DNA from: Talpa occidentalis
Lineage: Eukaryota; Chordata; Mammalia; Eulipotyphla; Talpidae
Assembly (NCBI RefSeq): GCF_014898055.3
Contig: NW_023604295.1
Coordinates: 135,934,676-135,998,675 of the forward strand
Length of the DNA stretch: 64,000 nucleotides
Reading direction: 5' to 3'
The position numbers and the translations under genes were made by a program. The notes below the pieces were generated by a model that saw only the letters and a program-made list of their open reading frames with translations, was not told the origin of the DNA and did no database searches. Shown here in pieces: positions 57,231 through 64,000 of the stretch. Numbering within the stretch: position 1 is the first letter of the stretch; each line of letters opens with the position of its first letter.

Positions 57231-60200
57231 GTGATGACAAATCAGTAAAGAATAATGCAAAGATGTTTCAAGAAAAGGAAATAATATATGAACACCTGTG
57301 AATGCAATAAAAATCTTTGAATCACTCAAGAATTTAAAATAATAGATAAATAGCTAAAGCAAAGTAAGATGCAGGACAAAGTGGAAAGCAATGAAATTTG
57401 TCCATGGGCGATATAGGCTTAAGGCTATCTCTGAAATTGTACAAAATAACAAGAAAATAGATCAGAATTAGAAGAAAACATGGACATATTTTAAATCCTT
57501 ACTACCCAAGAATTTTTCATTGATTTCTTAAATTATCAATTTAGGATTAATTTTTAAGGACATATTATAATCAGAGAGTGCATTGACTGAATTAAGTAGC
57601 TTGCAAGTCACTCTGGTATGGGTGGATAGCATGGAGATAAGAAGATGGCCAAACCCAGAGATGAAAGAGTTAGACTGATTGCCTACAAGGACAACACATT
57701 ATGAATTTAGCAATAAAGGGGATTGGGGGGAGTTGGGGGTTGGAAGCAGAACATCTGGGTGTTCACAGATGCCAGAAACATCTGTTATTGGAAGGAGAGT
57801 ACTGGAACAACATTATTTCAGAGTATGTTTCTAAAAGATAGTTTTAAAAGAAGGGATTATTTATTTGTCTGTTCAGTCATTCATAAAATAAGGAAATATC
57901 AATGGCCTAAGAGTGTCCTTAAGAAAATTACACATATAGCCTTTCACAGGATGGAAGAGAAAAAGAAAACTAGCTGCAGAGACAGAAAAATAAGCTCCAA
58001 TTTCTAGCACTTTCAAGACATGAAGGAGTGAATTTTAAAAATCTCATGACTATAGGTATTAGCACAGATTACGTTCTCATTATGAGAATATTTTCTGGCT
58101 CTTTTCATTTAAGATATTAAAAAGCAGAGGCTAATAAGACCTCAAGAACATTGCTTTTTCAGACTTAGGACAACATCCTTCAAAAAGAATTAGTAAATAT
58201 TTATATATCAAAAATTAATTATTAGTCAATGCTGAATAATTAAAAAGGACTTTCAATTTTGCTGGCACTATATAAAACTATATCTGAGAATACATTAAGG
58301 ATAATCAATGTTTCAAAACAATAGTCTGTGAAATACCAACAAGGTGATCATGGAGACTTAAAGGAGCCTTTAGAAGATGAATCTGACAATCAGAGCCACA
58401 GAAATCATTTCCTGTGGGACTATCCTGATGAAAATTTTATGTCCACTTCCGGCCCTGCTTCAGTGAGCTATCTATGCAACATCTGACTTTACTAATGTGT
58501 AGCTCTCATATAAATTGCAAGATTACTTAGTTAGATCTATGCAAATGCACTTACGACTTTATATAAATCTTATGAAATGCCTTTTTTAGACATTACTTTC
58601 CTCTCTAGCTTTAAATGCAATTAAGATGATAAAATTTACTAAAATTTTACATTCTGATTGCCTCATTTTAAAGATGCAAAGCACCTGTGGGTTATTTATT
58701 TTCTCTTATGGTTCTTCCCATTATCGTTAAGATATACCATTTTAAAATAGATAACTCAGTTAATCAAAGTTTGCCTTTGTTTTACTGTGTATATACTAGG
58801 TAAATAAAACTAATGTAACGTGAGGTTCTAATAAAACAAGCAAATGGTACTTAACGAGCTTAAATGTAATTTCTTTATTTGGATTTTTTTTCAAAGTAAT
58901 CAAAAGTTGTAAGTTTTCATCAATTTGCTTTATTAGCTATTTATAAATTTATGAGCAATAATAGACATTTATTTAGTATATGTACATCAACGATAAAAAG
59001 GGGTTCTTTTACATTAAACATTGTAAACCAATCTAGCAGAATCTTCCATGATGACAAGCCTCTGTTGGGAGCCATCTGTAGCTAAAAATTCAGGAAGATA
59101 AGTCTCAATGGAAACTGTTCATTTTCAGAAATTTCCTAGATATGCAATCAATGGTACACACACACATAAGCATACACACACACACATCCATAAAAATATA
59201 TAGCATATACACTAGAGAATTTCACTCATTTAAATCACTTAGAGGATTTAATATTCTTCATTGCTGCTATCTAAGGAACTTTAAGAAACTGAAATTTATG
59301 ATAGTATCCAGTGGTGATGAAGGATGAACAGGGAATTCTAAGACATAAAACATAATAATAAACATATGGCTAACAAATAACTTTACAAATGGGACTAAGG
59401 ATCTACTTTTTAGAAATACAAAGTTTTGTTCACTCATGTTCATTGCTTTTGATTTTCTGTCTGAAATAAGAAGCAGTCCACCTGGAGCTATGTGACACAA
59501 TGAATGGTAAAAATGAAGTTAATTGGAAAATCTATACACTTAGTTTTACCTCTTTCACATACAATATAATCAAAATATTTCTAGGATTAAAATGCAGTTT
59601 AAAATACCACATGAATAATATTTAAAAGAAATAAATCAAAATGAGTTAAAGCTTCCATCATAGTATTTTATGAATTTTGTAAAAACACGTTAGTAATCCA
59701 GAAAGTAAAAACTTAAATTGAAAATGGGTTTTAACTAAGATTTTATTTATTTAATTAGTTATTTTTTAAAGTTTACTATGCAAGGGTTCAACTATATATG
59801 TATGAATATGGAACATGACCTTAAACTTATTACTCTAGTTATAATTCTTTATATGATCTCAATTCTCTGAAAATAGATAAGAATTTCTCTCTTCAGTTGC
59901 ATGTCCCCCAAATTAAACTCTATTCAAGTGCTTGGAGAAATGCTGAGAATATTTATAGATTTCCAAATGATTGAGTTTGAGTTTTCATTCTTATTATAAT
60001 TACTGTGCTAGTGTTCTCCAAACTGCAAAGTGTTAAGCAAATATTAGCTACTATTATTTGAGCTCTTCCAAGACTTCCAGGAAAAAATGAAAATATATAT
60101 ACGCCCTAGTACATGTGTTCAGTTCAGTGAGGAATGTGGTTTGTGTTGTGCTCCTTGCAGGGTGCTCAGTCGCCATGCAGTCTGTCACTCTTGCTGCCAA

Positions 60201-60404
60201 TCACAATTTCTACGAGGCTCAGGAAACTTTGGCATCTTTGTCAGAGTTTTTCAAAATAGAATTCTAATGTCCTTAATTTAAGCACAGTAGTTCATTTGTA
60301 GGAGTTCTATAGTTTTTGAGTATCTCTTGAGCAATGGGTTTTACTGGGCACAGTCTATTTTATAAACACTCTATCAATTAATCCCCCTGAACTAATTATG
60401 ATAC
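57231..60404. other. Unassigned AT-rich sequence
   Basis: A (CA)-rich repeat lies at 59155-59187. The frame at 60087-60281 is Cys-rich but has no matching domain. No repeat family recognised. Confidence 0.4.
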
Positions 60405-60540
60405 TGTGAGTTGATGGAACTAATGCCTCCAAGTAATTGCTCTTATAACTTTATGTCAGTGAAACTGAGGCTTAGAAAGGCAAAAAGTTTGTCTGTTGCC
60501 ATACAGTTCATAGGAAGTAGAGGGCAACCAGGAACAAAAT
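60405..60540 (-). mobile_element. MIR SINE, related to the copy at 61825
   Basis: 'gtgaaactgaggcttagaaa', 'gtctgttgccatacagttca' and 'taggaagtagagggcaacca' are antisense MIR. The upstream phrase 'aattgctcttataacttt' is shared with the second copy. Confidence 0.75.
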
Positions 60541-61700
60541 GTTTTATTTCGAGTCCTGTTTGTTTTTTCCCCCGATCATATCATAGCTATTTTCAAAATA
60601 CTTTTCAATGTCTTTGAGGAGGAAGACATTCTTATTTTAATAGGGGGAATGAGAAAATCACCCACAAAACCAGTAAAAATGCATACATTTCTTTGCAAAC
60701 ATGGTTTAAGTATAGAATTCTCATTTTGTTTTACTACTTTATGATATATTGCACATTTAGATTGGAATTTATTGCCTGGATATATAACAAAGGTATAGAT
60801 AGTGACATATCTGAAAGGAAAACTTTAAATATGCAAGGGAATATGAGAATAAACAAAGACTAAAAAAATCATGCTTCTAATAATACTATTCTAATGATAA
60901 TATATTTTATCTGAATCCCTTCAGAAAGTAAATCTTTAGGTTAAGCAAATGTCAACACAGAAATACTTAACTAAATTTCTTATCCTAATGATCACATACT
61001 TCTTCATCTATGTTTTGCATTATAGGAACAAACTGCCACATCTTGAGATAGACAGTGGGGCTGAAATCCTATGTGAAGCTTCAGAAAAATGAGAAACAAA
61101 GAAATATATAACATAAGCACAAATAAAACCCCATTTCAAAAACAACAAAAATTTCTATTAAGATGTAATAAATCAACTAGAATTAAGTGCACAAAATTAA
61201 ATAAGCAATTTCACATCATCATAGCAAATCCACAATATACTTCTATAAACACAAATGCTATGCAATTTACAGGTTTAATCACAAGAGTACAGGAATATGA
61301 TAAAATGTGAAAATTGCTCAAAAATTATCTGTTAAATAATAATCTATCAAATAAATTTAGCAAGTCCAGCCTACTAATTAAAAGTATGAGGATGAATAGA
61401 AAGGATAGACTGGATATTTTTATCTGAGCCAAGGGTGTACATTTATCTTGGTATATAGTATTCAGATTCTTCTTTCTTATCAGAGTATCCACTTTCCTAC
61501 AAAGCAAATATTGACCTTGATCTTCCTTAATCTGTGAGGGCTTAATAACCAATTGCCTGTTTAGTGTTTTTCTCTGTCTCCTAAATGGTGAGTTAATTCA
61601 ATCTGGATTTAAATTATTATGGCAAATTTTATGATTTTTTATATGCTAAATAATACAAATAAGGTGAAGTACTTCAATTTATGCTACTTAAGTTTCAATC
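60541..61700. other. Unassigned AT-rich sequence
   Basis: No repeat or gene recognised. Confidence 0.4.
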
Positions 61701-61721
61701 ATGGATAGCAGAGACATGTGT

Positions 61722-61781
61722 GCATTATACTGGATCCCAGGCATTATACTGGATCCCATGTGTGCATTATACTGGATCCCA
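61722..61781. repeat. Triple 18-bp repeat
   Basis: 'gcattatactggatccca' occurs at 61722-61739, 61741-61758 and 61764-61781 without mismatch, with spacers of one and five bases. Confidence 0.97.
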
Positions 61782-61824
61782 GGCTTCTTCATCAGTGTTA
61801 ATAAGGAAGTCACCCTCCACTGCA

Positions 61825-61965
61825 TGTACAGTACAGGGACTGATGGATATATGCGCCTAAGGAATTGCTCTTATAACTTCACGTCAGCAAAACTGAAGCT
61901 CAGAGAGGCAAAAAGTTGTCTATTGCCATATAGTTTATTGGCAATGAACTATATTGCCAGTGGGT
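61825..61965 (-). mobile_element. MIR SINE, second related copy
   Basis: 'aaaactgaagctcagagagg' and 'tctattgccatatagttta' are antisense MIR, with the shared 'gaattgctcttataacttc' upstream. Confidence 0.7.
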
Positions 61966-64000
61966 TCCCATGTAGCTCTTCCAGTAAATAGTTCATCCCG
62001 AGGAAGGACATTTCCTCTCCTAGTGCTTCAGTTTCCTTATCTCTGGAATTAACCTTCAAAGGACCACAACATTTGTTCATTGTTCATTCTTGGCTGTATG
62101 TTATAATTACTTGAGAAGTTTCACAAACTCCTAGTGCCTGCCAACACTCCAGACATGTGAAATCAGAATTTGGGAGAATAAAGCAGTAGTATTAAAAAAA
62201 AAAAAAAATCTTGAGTAGGGCCACTACTTTTAGAGTTTGGGTTTCATTAGATCCTCTCATCCTGAGTGAGACTAAACAAAACTTATAAAGCATTTGAGTG
62301 TCCAAATTCATAATTAACAGTTTAGGAGATAATAGAGGTATTGGCAAGAATGGTGTGTCCTTGTGCATAATGTGTCATAGGCAAAAAAGTCTTAAAATTC
62401 TTTAAAAGTTTATGTGTTTCTGCTTAAAGCAAAATAATAATTCTGATGAATCATTATAAAATACATGATGAAATGCATGTAAAATATAAAGGAATTAACT
62501 TGAAAATAAAATTATCTCTATGTGGAAATAGCTATTTATGAATATATATGACTTTTAAATGGAGTCAAGATTATGCTTTTGTTAGTGAGTTTTACCAATT
62601 ACTGTCATGGCATAGTTTGTGAAATAAACAAGAAAAGTTTTTGAGGCCAAATCCAATAATTCTGTGTTTCATTGGGGCAGTTCCAGAAATACCTCATTCT
62701 ATTTCCTGAAATACATTTTTTTTCACATTCAATAAGATCTGTGTTAGCAGTTGTCTGGAAAGTATCTTCAGTTTACAAGCCAATCCTAATTAGTTTTAAG
62801 CCTCTGTGTCTTATTTTTAATATGGTGAAGCCCATGAAAAAATTCCAGTTACCATTTGATGACAAAGAAAGAGCCCAGAAGTTTTAAATAAAAGATGGCC
62901 TTGCTAAAGTTCCTTTAAATTATTTAGCTGCTTCCTTTATACATCAATTGGTTCTGACTGTCCACATTAGGGGGTATTAGTGGTTATGATGGTTCTGATG
63001 AATCTGGCAGTGGCAGTGAGGTCAAGAGGATGAAGATGGCTCTTATCTTTCACACTGACCATGAAGATCCAGTCACTTACAGGGCAAACATAAAAGGGGT
63101 ATTTTATCAGATTTACAAAATTCCTAACATAAATTTTGGAAATTAAAAGCCAGTTCATGTTTGGAAATTTTTTCAGTGTTTATCTTGGTAGCTTAATCCT
63201 AGCTCCAGGTTGAGCCTCACAGGCCTTGGAAAGACGGTGAGAAAAATTGACTTGTCCTGTAGAAATAAGGACATTAAAAAGGAGTTTGGAGTCAAAGGAT
63301 ACAAATGGGAATTATCGTAAGAGAAAATTCTCCCAGTCAGAAAGTCCCAATGTAAACTGGAGGAAATAAAAGGTCGTTACCGCAGATTGTCAGATGGAGA
63401 CTTCAGCTAAAAAAAGGATAAATAACTTTTTCCATTGAATGTATAGAATGAACAAGTTCATTAAGATCAGAGCAATTAAATGCAACTTAATTTTGTTCTT
63501 TATATCTGGTTGCTTTGTTTTAAAGGGAAATCTGAGTCTATGAGTCACTCTATAATTGAAATGAGCATAGGTTTTTATGAAGTAAATACGATAAATACAA
63601 TTTAGAGCAAAAAATAAATAAAATGTCAAAGGCACAGAGATAATGATACATATTAAATTTCTCCTTTATTCCTGTGTCTGTTAGTGCCAAGAGTGAATGT
63701 ATCTTGGATATCAAACTTGATTAGTGGAAAGTATGATGAGATATCATTTTCTAACTGGATTAATTCAGTATTATCTTTGACTTCTGGTAAGTAGCTGTCA
63801 AGTGAAAAATGTTTATATCTGTACTGGTTAAATTTGATGTATCTATTAATATAGCTTCAAAATATGTAAAATGGACAAAAGGAAAAGGAAAATAGACTCA
63901 CAATCACAACTGGAGTTTTTAATAAATTGTTCAATATTTAAAAGAGCAGAGAGATTTGAAGCACAAATGGACTTTCTCTATTTTGAATAATTATAAAGAT
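61966..64000. other. Unassigned sequence
   Basis: An A-run lies at 62193-62208. 62930-63410 is less AT-rich than its flanks and matches no repeat I know; a short plus-strand frame there reads Gly/Ser/Asp-rich but has stops and no start. No gene is supported. Confidence 0.35.

Noticed and set aside
60087..60281. Cys-rich 64-codon frame suggesting a zinc-binding or secreted peptide
   Set aside because: Cysteine spacing fits no family I know, there is no signal peptide, and the frame is of chance length.

Overview
This is nuclear DNA from a placental mammal: AT-rich, gene-poor, and made almost entirely of transposon remains of several ages plus unassigned single-copy sequence. I found no supportable protein-coding exon, no RNA gene and no CRISPR array. 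Every open reading frame of 60 to 140 codons either lies inside a retroelement or looks like a chance frame in AT-rich DNA. MIR, L2, an MLT1-type MaLR LTR and MER5-like hAT copies show a eutherian host. The abundant young repeat is a tRNA-derived SINE of about 260 bp with a Pol III A/B-box head, a long CT-rich body and a tail of AAATAAATAAATCTTTAAA type. It is not a SINE I can match to primates, rodents, carnivores, horses, ruminants, whales or the bat families I know. A pangolin (Pholidota) source is my weak guess.

Layout. 1-0.84 kb is the 3' end of an L1 with a possible 3' transduction. 0.84-10 kb holds unassigned DNA, an old L1 split by a younger 5'-inverted (twin-primed) L1 (4.6-5.0 kb), a SINE (6.8 kb) and L1/L2 pieces. 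9.6-12.3 kb has two minus-strand L1s, one with a nested SINE, and a MIR. 16-24 kb is SINE-dense, with minus- and plus-strand L1s. 24.7-30.1 kb is a run of old repeats (MIR, L1, hAT, MLT1, L1 ORF1). 30-37 kb is mostly unassigned, with microsatellites. 37.35-38.32 kb is a young, internally deleted endogenous retrovirus: 5' U3 remnant, about 280 bp of internal DNA, polypurine tract, full 3' LTR and a 4-bp target duplication. 38.6-56.4 kb carries nine more SINEs, L2, MIR and MER5-like copies. 55.0-57.2 kb is a long minus-strand L2 with a SINE-in-SINE nest. The last 7 kb is unassigned apart from two related MIR copies and a triple short repeat.

The elements do not work together as a system. The window records layered insertions: MIR, L2, hAT and MaLR first, then old L1s, then SINEs and younger L1s nested into them, then the retrovirus. 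The observations most worth following are the deleted retrovirus, the twin-primed L1, the possible L1 3' transduction, the pair of unrecognised repeats at 36.2 and 40.4 kb, and several templated local duplications. I did not see an undescribed functional system.
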